Notes under the pieces: model-generated
The model's input: the letters and a program-made list of their open reading frames with translations, nothing else
Database searches by the model: none
What the model was told of the DNA's origin: nothing
Translations under genes and position numbers: made by a program
Shown: positions 7,381 through 14,198 of the stretch, piece by piece
How positions within the stretch are numbered: position 1 is the first letter of the stretch
Layout of the letters: each line of letters opens with the position of its first letter
Assembly (NCBI GenBank): GCA_964487555.1
Contig: CAZART010000127.1
Location: forward strand, 1-14,629
Source of the DNA: CAZART01 sp964487555
Lineage (GTDB): Bacteria > Bacteroidota > Rhodothermia > Rhodothermales > VXPQ01
Reading direction: 5' to 3'
DNA: 14,629 bases

Positions 7381-8399
7381 GACGTCAGAGCCTCCGATCG
7401 CTTCGACTTCTTCACCTCCGTCCACAGGCGGTGCTTCAAGCGGTCCAGACCGAATCCCGCAACCGAGCTGATCGGAAGTATGTCAATGTCATCCGGAAAG
7501 TCGTCTTGGACAATACCAGGCAGGAGATCGCGCTCTTGCTCCGGAAGCAGGTCCGTTTTCGAAAGCGCAAGCAGTCGTGGTTTATCGAGCAGCTCCGGAT
7601 TAAAGGATGCCAGCTCGTTCACCAACGTCTCGTACTCGCCCGCCAGATCTTTCGAGGTCACAGGGACCAGGAACAGCAGCACGGCGTTCCGCTCGATGTG
7701 TTTCAAAAACTGCAGTCCGAGGCCTTTCCCTTCGTGCGCACCCTCGATGATGCCGGGAATATCCGCCATCACGAAGGACTGGTACTCCTCGACGTACACG
7801 ACGCCGAGTGCCGGTTCCAACGTAGTAAAGGGATAATCGGCCACCTTCGGCTTCGCAGCCGAGAGCGTAGAAATCAACGTGCTCTTGCCGGCGTTCGGGA
7901 AACCGACCAATCCGACGTCGGCGAGCAATCTAAGCTCGAGCGTCACGTTGCGCTCTTCGCCCTCCTCTCCCGGCTGTGCATGACGCGGCGCCTGGTTGGT
8001 CGATGACTTGAAGAACGAATTGCCTCTGCCGCCGCGACCGCCTCTGACGAGCAACACGCGGTCGCCCGGATTATTTACTTCGGCAATGATCTCCGCCGTA
8101 TCCGAATCCCGCGCTACGGTGCCCGGCGGTACGCGCAGCACGATGTCCTCACCGTCCTTCCCCTTGCGATTTCCCCCTTCGCCAGGCATTCCACTTGATG
8201 CGAAATGATGGCGATTGTAGCGAAGGTCGAGAAGAGTATAGAGGTTCTCGTCCCCCACGAGGACGACCGATCCACCCTCGCCCCCATCCCCCCCGGCAGG
8301 GCCTCCCTTCGGCTCAAACTTCTCGCGACGGAAAGCCACTGAACCTGGGCCTCCGTGCCCACTTCGAACGGTGATGGTGACGTAATCGACGAATTTCAT
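7377..8399 (-). CDS. obgE: GTPase Obg
   Basis: Essential GTPase that binds the 50S subunit and links ribosome assembly with growth and stress. The glycine-rich Obg domain fills residues 1-158 (FRREKFEPKGGPAGGDGG at 23-40). The G domain follows with G1 GFPNAGKST (166-174), the FTT switch I (191-193), G3 DIPGIIEGA (213-221), G4 SKTD (280-283, Ser in place of the usual Asn) and G5 SSV (311-313). The 340-residue protein ends just after the G domain, so the OCT domain of Bacillus-type Obg is absent, as is common in Bacteroidota. ATG start at 8399. It opens the obgE-dprA pair and diverges from rnhA. It is usually found next to rplU-rpmA, but not here. Confidence 0.97.
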   Translation of the reverse strand: MKFVDYVTITVRSGHGGPGSVAFRREKFEPKGGPAGGDGGEGGSVVLVGDENLYTLLDLRYNRHHFASSGMPGEGGNRKGKDGEDIVLRVPPGTVARDSDTAEIIAEVNNPGDRVLLVRGGRGGRGNSFFKSSTNQAPRHAQPGEEGEERNVTLELRLLADVGLVGFPNAGKSTLISTLSAAKPKVADYPFTTLEPALGVVYVEEYQSFVMADIPGIIEGAHEGKGLGLQFLKHIERNAVLLFLVPVTSKDLAGEYETLVNELASFNPELLDKPRLLALSKTDLLPEQERDLLPGIVQDDFPDDIDILPISSVAGFGLDRLKHRLWTEVKKSKRSEALTS

Positions 8400-8518
8400 T
8401 TATTCAACGGGTTTTCGTGCCCTGGCCTGCTGCGCGCGTGTATTTGATATCCTACACGTCTTAGGTTACCCGGTTCTGTACCCGAGAACATCCTAGAATT
8501 CAACAACCATTCGAGCGC
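8400..8518. promoter_or_regulatory. Divergent obgE-rnhA intergenic region with inverted repeat
   Basis: The 119 bases must hold the promoters of obgE (minus) and rnhA (plus). On the plus strand TTGATA occurs at about 8441, but no good downstream box is at 16-18 bases. On the minus strand TTGAAT is followed after 17 bases by TACAGA, a poor match. An inverted repeat GTTCT-N7-AGAAC lies at 8473-8489, and TACCCG is repeated at 8467 and 8479. The repeat could be an operator; this is unproven. Confidence 0.35.
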
Positions 8519-8956
8519 GTGAAGGAAGTAACAGTTTATACGGACGGCGCCTGTAGCGGTAATCCGGGACCGGGCGGCTGGGCGGCCCTCCTCCTCTATG
8601 GTGCGCACGAGAAAGTGCTGACCGGCGGTGCGCCGATGACGACCAACAACCGCATGGAGCTTCAGGCCGCCATTGAAGGCCTACGCGCCCTCACCGAGCG
8701 TTGCCGAGTAGAAATTCATACCGATAGCGCCTATCTCCAGCGCGCCTTCACGCAGGGCTGGATCAAGAACTGGCAGCGAAACGGCTGGCGGACGTCGTCT
8801 AAGAAGCCCGTCGAGAACCAGGACCAATGGAAGGAACTCATCGAGCTGGCTGGGAAGCACGAGGTCACATGGATGAAGGTCAAAGGGCATGCGGACAACG
8901 AGCTCAATAATCGCGTCGACCGCCTCGCGGTCGCGGCGTTGGAGGATTATCGCTAG
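8519..8956 (+). CDS. rnhA: Ribonuclease HI
   Basis: Cuts the RNA strand of RNA-DNA hybrids, removing primers and R-loops. The 145-residue single-domain protein has every catalytic acidic residue of RNase HI: Asp9 in YTDGACSGNPGPGGW, Glu47 in NRMELQAA, Asp69 in IHTDSAYL and Asp134 in NRVDRLAV, plus the loop His124 in VKGHADNELN. The basic-handle region (about 80-100, WIKNWQRNGWRTSSKKP) is present. The start is GTG at 8519; an in-frame TAG lies upstream in the gap with no ATG, GTG or TTG between, so this start is well fixed. No Shine-Dalgarno sequence. It stands alone on the plus strand and converges on the yigZ remnant 66 bases away. Confidence 0.97.
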   Translation: MKEVTVYTDGACSGNPGPGGWAALLLYGAHEKVLTGGAPMTTNNRMELQAAIEGLRALTERCRVEIHTDSAYLQRAFTQGWIKNWQRNGWRTSSKKPVENQDQWKELIELAGKHEVTWMKVKGHADNELNNRVDRLAVAALEDYR

Positions 8957-9022
8957 TATTGATGGTTCCTCATTTCTCGTTTGCGAAATCAGCCGAACGA
9001 TCAACGCAAACCGCGTACGCGT

Positions 9023-9415
9023 TCAACCGTCCGTTCTTGCCAATACGCCCCGACCGCCCAGGCCATTAATAAAAGCGGTTTCGAATTCCTCAACCCGGCT
9101 GCGTGGCACGGCGATAGTCAGTGCCGTCCTATCTGTGTACGTTGAATCGATCACCTCCGCATGGAATTTCTGGAGAACGTGCATGGCCGGCGACGTGTCG
9201 TCGTAATTAAAAGACACGTAAAGGTGCTCGGATATAACGTTCTTTTTTTCGCCGGCAGCATCGAGCACCTGGGAAGCGGCATCCCCATAGGTCCGAATAA
9301 GGCCGCCGGTGCCCAGTTTCGTCCCGCCAAAATAATGCGTAACGACTACCAGCGTGTCGGTCAGATCGCGCTCCTCGAAGGCGCTCCGCTGTCCCCCGAT
9401 CGTCAGCCTTCTATC
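9023..9415 (-). pseudogene. YigZ/IMPACT-family remnant lacking its N-terminal domain
   Basis: The frame running from 9415 down to a TGA at 9023 encodes LTDTLVVVTHYFGG, TKLGTGGLIRTYGDAAS and a complete C-terminal DUF1949-like domain. This is the typical second half of the YigZ/IMPACT (UPF0029) family of about 200 residues. The first 85 or so residues are missing: the frame opens at the 3' end of clpS and overlaps its last bases. No ATG, GTG or TTG precedes the conserved block; the first is the GTG at 9268, already behind the YFGG motif. Just after the clpS stop, another frame reads ADDRGTA, which looks like a decayed form of the family's DDGEPxGTAG motif with small insertions or deletions. I read it as a 5'-deleted pseudogene. 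A fusion product with ClpS by frameshifting is less likely. Confidence 0.75.
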
Positions 9416-9729
9416 TCAGTGACAAGCTGAATCTCGCGCAGGACCCCCTGGACGCGGAAGCACTCTTCGAACGTACCTTCGTAGACGGCTGCTTTCCCGT
9501 TCGTGTGCACCTTCCACGCGAGCTCCTCCGCCTTGCCGACGGCACAACCCGTGGCCTTTATCAACTGCGAAATAACTTCGTCGAAGGTATGTATTTCGTC
9601 GTTGTAGAGAATAACCCGCCAGGGAGCATCTACGTGTTCCTCCGTCTCCTCCTCGACGAGTACGTCCGTCTCGGGTGATTTCTCCGGTGTCTTGGGCTGA
9701 AGGGCCAGTTCCCATCGACGCTCTTCCAT
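9403..9729 (-). CDS. clpS: ATP-dependent Clp protease adaptor ClpS
   Basis: Small adaptor that binds N-degron substrates and hands them to ClpAP or ClpCP. The core WRVILYNDEIHTFDEVISQL holds the signature NDEIHTF, and is followed by GCAVGKAEELAWKVHTNGKA with the family's conserved helix and His, then a last strand ending LVTEIEG. A charged, flexible N-terminal tail of about 35 residues (PEKSPETDVLVEEETEE) precedes it, as expected. The open frame has an ATG at 9753, but the ATG at 9729 is preferred: GAAGG stands 9 bases before it, whereas 9753 has no such signal. This gives 108 residues. purS ends 51 bases upstream, and the yigZ remnant begins inside the stop region. No clpA or clpC is in the window. 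Confidence 0.93.
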   Translation of the reverse strand: MEERRWELALQPKTPEKSPETDVLVEEETEEHVDAPWRVILYNDEIHTFDEVISQLIKATGCAVGKAEELAWKVHTNGKAAVYEGTFEECFRVQGVLREIQLVTEIEG

Positions 9730-9780
9730 GATCGAATACCTTCGCTCTCCCATCGGTAAACGTCTCGATCGATTTCGTCC

Positions 9781-10047
9781 TTACGCCGCCGCTTCCGTTT
9801 CCGTCTTCTCGAGCGTGACCTGGAAGTCTTCCATGACAGGATTTGCAAGGAGCCGCTCGCAGGCTTCCGTGGCGACGCGACGGGCATCCTCCTCGGTTTT
9901 CTCATCCACCCACATCTCGACGTACTTACCCATTCGCACTCGGTCCACGGACTCGAATCCCAAATGCTCGAGCGCGTGGTGCGTCGCCTTACCCTGCGGG
10001 TCCAGAATCGACGGGCGCAGCTTTATGTGAATGCTCGCTTTATACAT
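9781..10047 (-). CDS. purS: Phosphoribosylformylglycinamidine synthase subunit PurS
   Basis: Small subunit of the three-part FGAM synthase (PurL-PurQ-PurS) in purine synthesis; as a dimer it bridges the glutaminase PurQ and small PurL so that ammonia is passed on. The 88-residue chain shows the whole family pattern: an N-terminal strand KASIHIKLRPSILDPQGKAT, ALEHLGFESV, then VRMGKYVEMWVDE and the helix ending CERLLANPVMEDF. The last residues (TETEAAA) are a short extension. The presence of PurS implies that the organism's PurL is the short type, but neither purL nor purQ is nearby. ATG at 10047 without a clear Shine-Dalgarno sequence; pssA ends 69 bases upstream, across a poly-purine tract. 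Confidence 0.95.
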   Translation of the reverse strand: MYKASIHIKLRPSILDPQGKATHHALEHLGFESVDRVRMGKYVEMWVDEKTEEDARRVATEACERLLANPVMEDFQVTLEKTETEAAA

Positions 10048-10116
10048 ATTCGTGTGAACAAATCTCGTTCTGAGTAATCTTGCGAAAAAAAGAAAAGAAA
10101 CGGCCCAATTTAACGG

Positions 10117-10983
10117 CTAGTCGCCGTCTTCACCAGAGCTCTCCTTTCCGACCTCGTCCTCGGTCAACGCCTGAAAAAGCGTGCGGCCCGCTCGTCCAAT
10201 GTTGTACAGCAAATAAACCGTGAGGACGAAAAGCAGTCCGATCTGCTGAAGCAGGATGACGAGCAGCAGCCCCGTGCCGTACGCCAGGAATTTTCTCGGA
10301 TGAGCCTTGATATACGCCGTAGTCGGCTTAGGGATGGCGTCGAACTTGATGGTAGAAATCATCAAGAAAGAGAGCAGAATGACGATCGGAATCAGAATCG
10401 ACAGATTGCTCGGGCTGAAACGGCTGAACCACTCGGCATGGTTGAAATTAAGAATGAGAGCCACAATGATGATGGCCATGCCGGGAATCGGCATTCCCAC
10501 GAAGTAGTCCTGCTTCTCGCCTGTAAAGCCTACGTTGAAACGGGCCAGGCGGACGGCCCCGCAGATCGCAGGCAGCGCCGAGCTGATAAGTCCGAGGGCG
10601 CCAAATTCCTTCAAGCCGAAGGCGTAAACGAGCACGGAAGGCGCGACGCCGAAGGAGACGATGTCCGACAGCGAGTCCAACTCGATGCCGAAGAGACTTG
10701 ACGTATTCGTAAGGCGCGCCATCATGCCGTCCAGCACGTCGAAAAATGCGGCCAGGACGATCAGCCAGCACGCATAGTCGAACCGGCCTTCGAACGCTTG
10801 AATGATCGAGAGAAACCCTGAGAACAGGTTCATCAGGGTAAAGAAAGAGGGTACGGCCGCTCGAGGGATCTGACGGCGGGGTCGTCCCTCCCGGCGTGCG
10901 CGATAGGCGGCGAGGCGGCTCCGGACGCGGCTCTGCTTTTTTCCGTGCTGATCGCTGTAGCGTCTGGGAAAAGGATCCTGCAT
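10117..10983 (-). CDS. pssA: CDP-diacylglycerol-serine O-phosphatidyltransferase
   Basis: Membrane enzyme joining CDP-diacylglycerol and serine to give phosphatidylserine. The CDP-alcohol phosphotransferase motif D-x2-DG-x2-AR-x8-G-x3-D-x3-D is complete: Asp82, Asp85, Gly86, Arg90, Gly99, Asp103 and Asp107. About eight hydrophobic segments follow and precede it (for example 45-63, 70-84, 171-185, 200-220, 240-262). The first 40 residues are strongly basic (RSRLAAYRARREGRPRRQ), and the last 15 are acidic. At 288 residues it is slightly longer than the Bacillus-type PssA because of these tails. The ATG at 10983 overlaps the psd stop in TAATG, so translation is probably coupled. Serine as the substrate is inferred from the neighbouring psd. 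Confidence 0.95.
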   Translation of the reverse strand: MQDPFPRRYSDQHGKKQSRVRSRLAAYRARREGRPRRQIPRAAVPSFFTLMNLFSGFLSIIQAFEGRFDYACWLIVLAAFFDVLDGMMARLTNTSSLFGIELDSLSDIVSFGVAPSVLVYAFGLKEFGALGLISSALPAICGAVRLARFNVGFTGEKQDYFVGMPIPGMAIIIVALILNFNHAEWFSRFSPSNLSILIPIVILLSFLMISTIKFDAIPKPTTAYIKAHPRKFLAYGTGLLLVILLQQIGLLFVLTVYLLYNIGRAGRTLFQALTEDEVGKESSGEDGD

Positions 10984-11735
10984 TAAGGCATCGCAGAATC
11001 TGTGCGCGGCTCCGTCGAATGATCGTCCGAGCCGGACGCGGCCGCCCGCGTGCCGGACGCCAACGAATCAGCTTGCTCCGTAATATGCCCGAGCACCGTT
11101 TCCCCCGCGACGACGCGATCTCCCACTCTGGCATCGATCTCAATATGGGGCGGAACCAGCACGTCCATCCGCGAACCGAATTTCACAATGCCGAACCGCT
11201 CACCAACAACAACCGTGTCTCCTACATTTACATAATAAACGATGCGCCGAGCCACCGCACCGGCGATCTGCTTAAAGAGAACCTTCGTTCCGGTAGGATG
11301 CCGTACACCGATCTCGGAGCGCTCGTTTTTCTCGCTCGCTTTCGGATGCCAGGCGACGAGGTATTCGCCGGGCTCATAGTTGACATACTCTACGACCCCG
11401 TCAACAGGGATCCTGTTCACGTGGACGTTCAGCGGCGACAGGAAAATGGATATCTGTTTCGCCGGACCCCTGATGTAGAGAGAATCGCTCACATTTTCGT
11501 CGACGACGACTACCCTCCCGTCCGCCGGAGCGAGGATGAGTCGCCGCTCGGTCGCATCGGCAGGCGACGTCCGTTCCGGATCCCGAAAGAAGTAGAGCGT
11601 GAACGCGAGAATCAGCGCGGCGAAAGCAAACAAAATCACGCGCCACACTATCGACAGTTGCATGCCGACGATGACCAAAATGATGGCCAGGACGGCTGCC
11701 GTACCGATTAAAATAAATCCTTCGCGGGCAAACAC
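10983..11735 (-). CDS. psd: Phosphatidylserine decarboxylase proenzyme
   Basis: Decarboxylates phosphatidylserine to phosphatidylethanolamine at the inner membrane, using a pyruvoyl group made by self-cleavage. The short (PSD-A-like) chain has two membrane segments (about 8-26 and 28-47), FFRDPER, the APADGRV motif (69-75), SPLNVHVNRIP with His105, and the cleavage site FGS with Ser188, the future pyruvoyl residue. The longest open frame begins at a GTG at 11807, but the GTG at 11735 is chosen: GGAGG lies 6 bases upstream and the chain then begins with FAREG, as in relatives, giving 250 residues. The start is 79 bases from the divergent mtaB. The C-terminal tail (about 30 residues, Ser/Ala/Asp-rich) is an extension. 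psd and pssA overlap by one base and are consecutive pathway steps. Confidence 0.94.
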   Translation of the reverse strand: MFAREGFILIGTAAVLAIILVIVGMQLSIVWRVILFAFAALILAFTLYFFRDPERTSPADATERRLILAPADGRVVVVDENVSDSLYIRGPAKQISIFLSPLNVHVNRIPVDGVVEYVNYEPGEYLVAWHPKASEKNERSEIGVRHPTGTKVLFKQIAGAVARRIVYYVNVGDTVVVGERFGIVKFGSRMDVLVPPHIEIDARVGDRVVAGETVLGHITEQADSLASGTRAAASGSDDHSTEPRTDSAMP

Positions 11736-11741
11736 AGACGA

Positions 11742-11746
11742 CCTCC
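11742..11746 (-). promoter_or_regulatory. Shine-Dalgarno sequence deciding the psd start
   Basis: GGAGG on the minus strand, 6 bases before the GTG at 11735. It is the only textbook ribosome binding site I could find in the window and argues against the upstream GTG at 11807. Confidence 0.7.
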
Positions 11747-11814
11747 GGGGGAAACTCTCGATTGACTCTAGCCGTTGCAGAGCCGCCACTATCGGAGTCC
11801 AGAACACGTTCGAT

Positions 11815-13140
11815 ATGCCGCGTGTTTCGTTCTACACGCTCGGATGCAAACTCAACTACGCAGAGACGAGCACGCTCGAGCGTGATTTCGAGAAGCACGC
11901 CTTCTCGATCGTTCCGTTCGGCGACCCGGCGGACGTGACGGTCGTCAACACGTGCTCCGTCACATCCGAGGCCGATCGAAAGTGTCGCAACATCATCCGC
12001 CGCGCCCTTCGCGCCAATCCCGAATCGTTCGTCGTGGTCACCGGCTGCTATGCGCAGCTCCAGCCTGATGAAATCGCTGCGATAGACGGCGTGGACGTCG
12101 TCCTAGGCGCCGGCGAAAAATTTCGGTTGTTTCAGCTCGTCGATGAGTTCACCAAGCAGGAGACGACGCAAGTCGCAGTCTCGTGTATCGACGACGTTCG
12201 TGAATACGGCCCGGCCTTCTCATCCGGAGACCGTACTCGGGCCTTTTTGAAGGTGCAGGACGGCTGCGATTACGCATGTGCCTTCTGCACCATTCCGATG
12301 GCGCGCGGGGCGAGCCGCTCGCAGTCGATCGCCGCAACCGCCTCTCAGGCGCACGAAATTGCGGAGCGCGGCTTCAAGGAAATCGTCCTGAGCGGCGTCA
12401 ATATCGGGCTTTTCGGTAAAGAGTACGGTTCGTCGCTCATCGACTTGCTTCGAGCGCTCGACCGCGTCGACGGCATCGATCGATACAGGATCTCCTCCAT
12501 CGAGCCGAATCTACTGACGGACGAGATTATCGAATTCGTGGGATCCTCGAAGCGATTTCAACCCCACTTTCATGTTCCGCTTCAGAGCGGCGATGATTTT
12601 GTGCTGGGAAAGATGCGCCGCCGGTACAAGAGCGAGGTGTACGCCGATCGTGTCGCGAAGGTTAAGCGGCTGATGCCGCAGGCGTGCATCGGCGCGGACG
12701 TGATCGTCGGATTTCCAGCCGAGAACAAGGAGCGCTTCGAAAATACATGTTCGTTCATCCAGGATTTACCCGTCAGCTATCTACACGTCTTCACCTATTC
12801 GGAGCGTCCCGGCACTGTCGCCGTGGACAACTCCGCCGTTCTGGGCGGCGATAGCGTGCCGAAGCCGGAGCGCTCGCGGCGAAATAAGCGCCTCCGCATG
12901 CTGTCAAAGCAAAAAGAACTCGCCTTCTATCGGGAGCAGCTCGGAAGCATGAGGACGGTTCTCTGGGAGAGTGCCTCCTCGAGTGACGGTGTGATGGGCG
13001 GATATACCGACAATTACGTCCGTGTAGAGAACGAAGCCGATCCGCTCCAGGAGGGTAGAATCGAGTCCGTTCTGTTGGAGTGCCTGACGGAGCGCGGCAC
13101 CGTACGGGTATCGAGTAAGGAGTTCGTTTCGCTAATCTGA
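11815..13140 (+). CDS. mtaB: tRNA t6A37 methylthiotransferase MtaB
   Basis: Radical-SAM enzyme that adds a methylthio group to N6-threonylcarbamoyladenosine at position 37 of ANN-decoding tRNAs, improving decoding. The 441 residues hold the UPF0004 domain with its three cluster cysteines (Cys11 in TLGCKLNYAE, Cys47 in VNTCSVT, Cys78 in VTGCYAQ), the radical-SAM CX3CX2C motif CDYACAFC (Cys151, 155, 158), VPLQSGDD and GADVIVGFP of the TIM barrel, and a C-terminal TRAM region (about 375-438). TLGCKLNYAE marks the MtaB branch rather than MiaB or RimO. The frame is open upstream to 11599, but that part lies antisense to psd and is not family-like, so ATG 11815 is the start. Confidence 0.94.
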   Translation: MPRVSFYTLGCKLNYAETSTLERDFEKHAFSIVPFGDPADVTVVNTCSVTSEADRKCRNIIRRALRANPESFVVVTGCYAQLQPDEIAAIDGVDVVLGAGEKFRLFQLVDEFTKQETTQVAVSCIDDVREYGPAFSSGDRTRAFLKVQDGCDYACAFCTIPMARGASRSQSIAATASQAHEIAERGFKEIVLSGVNIGLFGKEYGSSLIDLLRALDRVDGIDRYRISSIEPNLLTDEIIEFVGSSKRFQPHFHVPLQSGDDFVLGKMRRRYKSEVYADRVAKVKRLMPQACIGADVIVGFPAENKERFENTCSFIQDLPVSYLHVFTYSERPGTVAVDNSAVLGGDSVPKPERSRRNKRLRMLSKQKELAFYREQLGSMRTVLWESASSSDGVMGGYTDNYVRVENEADPLQEGRIESVLLECLTERGTVRVSSKEFVSLI

Positions 13141-13352
13141 CGCTGCACGGCTCCCACGCCTGGATCCTGAAAACGCCGATCTTATCCCGTCCGGACGGCA
13201 TGAACACTCGTATGGGCTTCTTCAGATCGAAGCCGAGGCCGTCGTCCGTGACCATCCCGGGCATCGGAACCACTGGGTTTTGAACATTCGTGAGCGGCCA
13301 CCGTCTCTTTCGAGTGGTAAGCAATCATCGAAAATGAACGCCTACGGCGGTT
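13141..13352. other. mtaB-hemD gap; unassigned antisense reading frame
   Basis: These 212 bases carry no gene I recognise. On the minus strand a frame from ATG 13264 (MPGMVTDDGLGFDLKK) reads through the gap and on into the antisense of mtaB, ending near 12791. Its third positions are mostly G or C within the gap, as in real genes here, but beyond the mtaB stop it becomes Arg/Pro/Ser-rich and looks like an antisense shadow. A plus-strand frame is also open from the mtaB stop to a TGA at 13281. A perfect palindrome CCGTCCGGACGG lies at 13187-13198; no T run follows it, so it is not a standard terminator. Confidence 0.3.
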
Positions 13353-14198
13353 ATGGCGAAGCAATCCCTGAGCGGTCGAACGATCCTTTGCTTCGAAAGC
13401 CGGTTGTCCAGCGAGACGGCCGACTTAATCGAAAAGTATGGCGGCCGGGCCGTCATGGCGCCTTCATTGCAGGAGGTCCCGTTGGATGAACATTCAGCCG
13501 TCTTTACGTTTGCGGAAGCTCTTCAATCACACGACATCGACATTCTGATTTGCTTAACCGGTGTCGGGACCCGGATGATGATTGAGATCATGTCGACGCG
13601 CTACGCCCTTGAGTCGGTAGTCGCCTCCATGGCACGTGTCCTGATTGTATCTCGAGGCCCAAAGCCCGTCGCAGCACTGCGTGCGTTCGGTCTGAAACCC
13701 GCCGTTAAAGTCCCGGAACCGAATACCTGGAGTGAAGTGCTGGCGTCGATCGACGAAAGCCCTCTACTTCAGCCGTTGACGGACAAACGCATCGCCGTGC
13801 AGGAGTACGGAAAAGCGAATGAAGAGCTGGTCGCCGGCCTTCGCTCTCGAGGAGCACACGTCCATCAGGTCCCTATTTACCGGTGGGCCCTTCCCGACGA
13901 CCTGGCGCCGCTGACGGCAGGAATAAACGCCCTCATCTCCGGCGACATCGACATCGCGGTGTTCACGAGTCGAACGCAGATCGATCACGTAATGCGTCTC
14001 GCCGCTGAAATGGAGCTTACTGAAGAACTGAATACCGCATTCGACCGAGCCTTCGTGGCATCCATCGGACCTGTTTGCACGCAGGGCCTGCGCGAATACG
14101 GCATCGAGCCCGATTTCGAGCCGCAGCGGCCCAAGCTCGGCGTGATGATGCGAGAGCTTGCGGAGGCGATCGTGATTCGTCCGACCGGCCCCGGCTAA
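13353..14198 (+). CDS. hemD: Uroporphyrinogen-III synthase
   Basis: Closes and inverts ring D of hydroxymethylbilane to make uroporphyrinogen III, the precursor of heme, siroheme and cobalamin. The 281-residue protein has the two-lobed HemD layout. Lobe one includes DILICLTGVGTRMM (63-76) and LIVSRGPKPVAALR (97-110), and the second lobe IAVQEYGKANEELVAGLRS (147-165), VPIYRW (173-178), IDIAVFTSRTQIDHV and VASIGPVCTQGLREYGI. HemD sequences are poorly conserved; the SRGPKPVAAL and FTSRTQ patterns carry most of the call. ATG at 13353 without a Shine-Dalgarno sequence. No hemC or other heme gene is adjacent, which is unusual, and the stop overlaps the carB stop on the other strand. Confidence 0.85.
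   Translation: MAKQSLSGRTILCFESRLSSETADLIEKYGGRAVMAPSLQEVPLDEHSAVFTFAEALQSHDIDILICLTGVGTRMMIEIMSTRYALESVVASMARVLIVSRGPKPVAALRAFGLKPAVKVPEPNTWSEVLASIDESPLLQPLTDKRIAVQEYGKANEELVAGLRSRGAHVHQVPIYRWALPDDLAPLTAGINALISGDIDIAVFTSRTQIDHVMRLAAEMELTEELNTAFDRAFVASIGPVCTQGLREYGIEPDFEPQRPKLGVMMRELAEAIVIRPTGPG

Noticed and set aside
7381..7425. Longer dprA start within obgE (15 extra residues)
   Set aside because: It would overlap the obgE end by about 50 bases, while ATG 7380 gives a 4-base overlap and a normal N-terminus.
8996..9024. Hairpin-like GAACG...CGTTC and CGCGTACGCG between rnhA and the yigZ remnant
   Set aside because: The stems are short, the loop is long, and no T tract follows, so a terminator cannot be supported.
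10048..10116. Possible terminator between pssA and purS (poly-T on the minus strand)
   Set aside because: The T-rich tract is interrupted and no hairpin precedes it; GCCGTT copies nearby are direct, not inverted.
11736..11807. Longer psd start at GTG 11807
   Set aside because: The added residues do not look like the family, and GGAGG precedes the GTG at 11735.
11599..11814. Upstream extension of the mtaB reading frame (72 extra residues)
   Set aside because: It lies antisense to psd, has no family resemblance, and the true MtaB N-terminus (MPRVSFYTLGCKLNY) begins at ATG 11815.
11736..11814. Promoter for mtaB at TTGACT (11762-11767)
   Set aside because: The upstream box is good, but nothing resembling a downstream box occurs at 16-18 bases.
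12791..13140. Large minus-strand open frame antisense to mtaB
   Set aside because: It is rich in Arg, Pro and Ser with no family pattern, typical of a shadow frame in GC-rich coding DNA.
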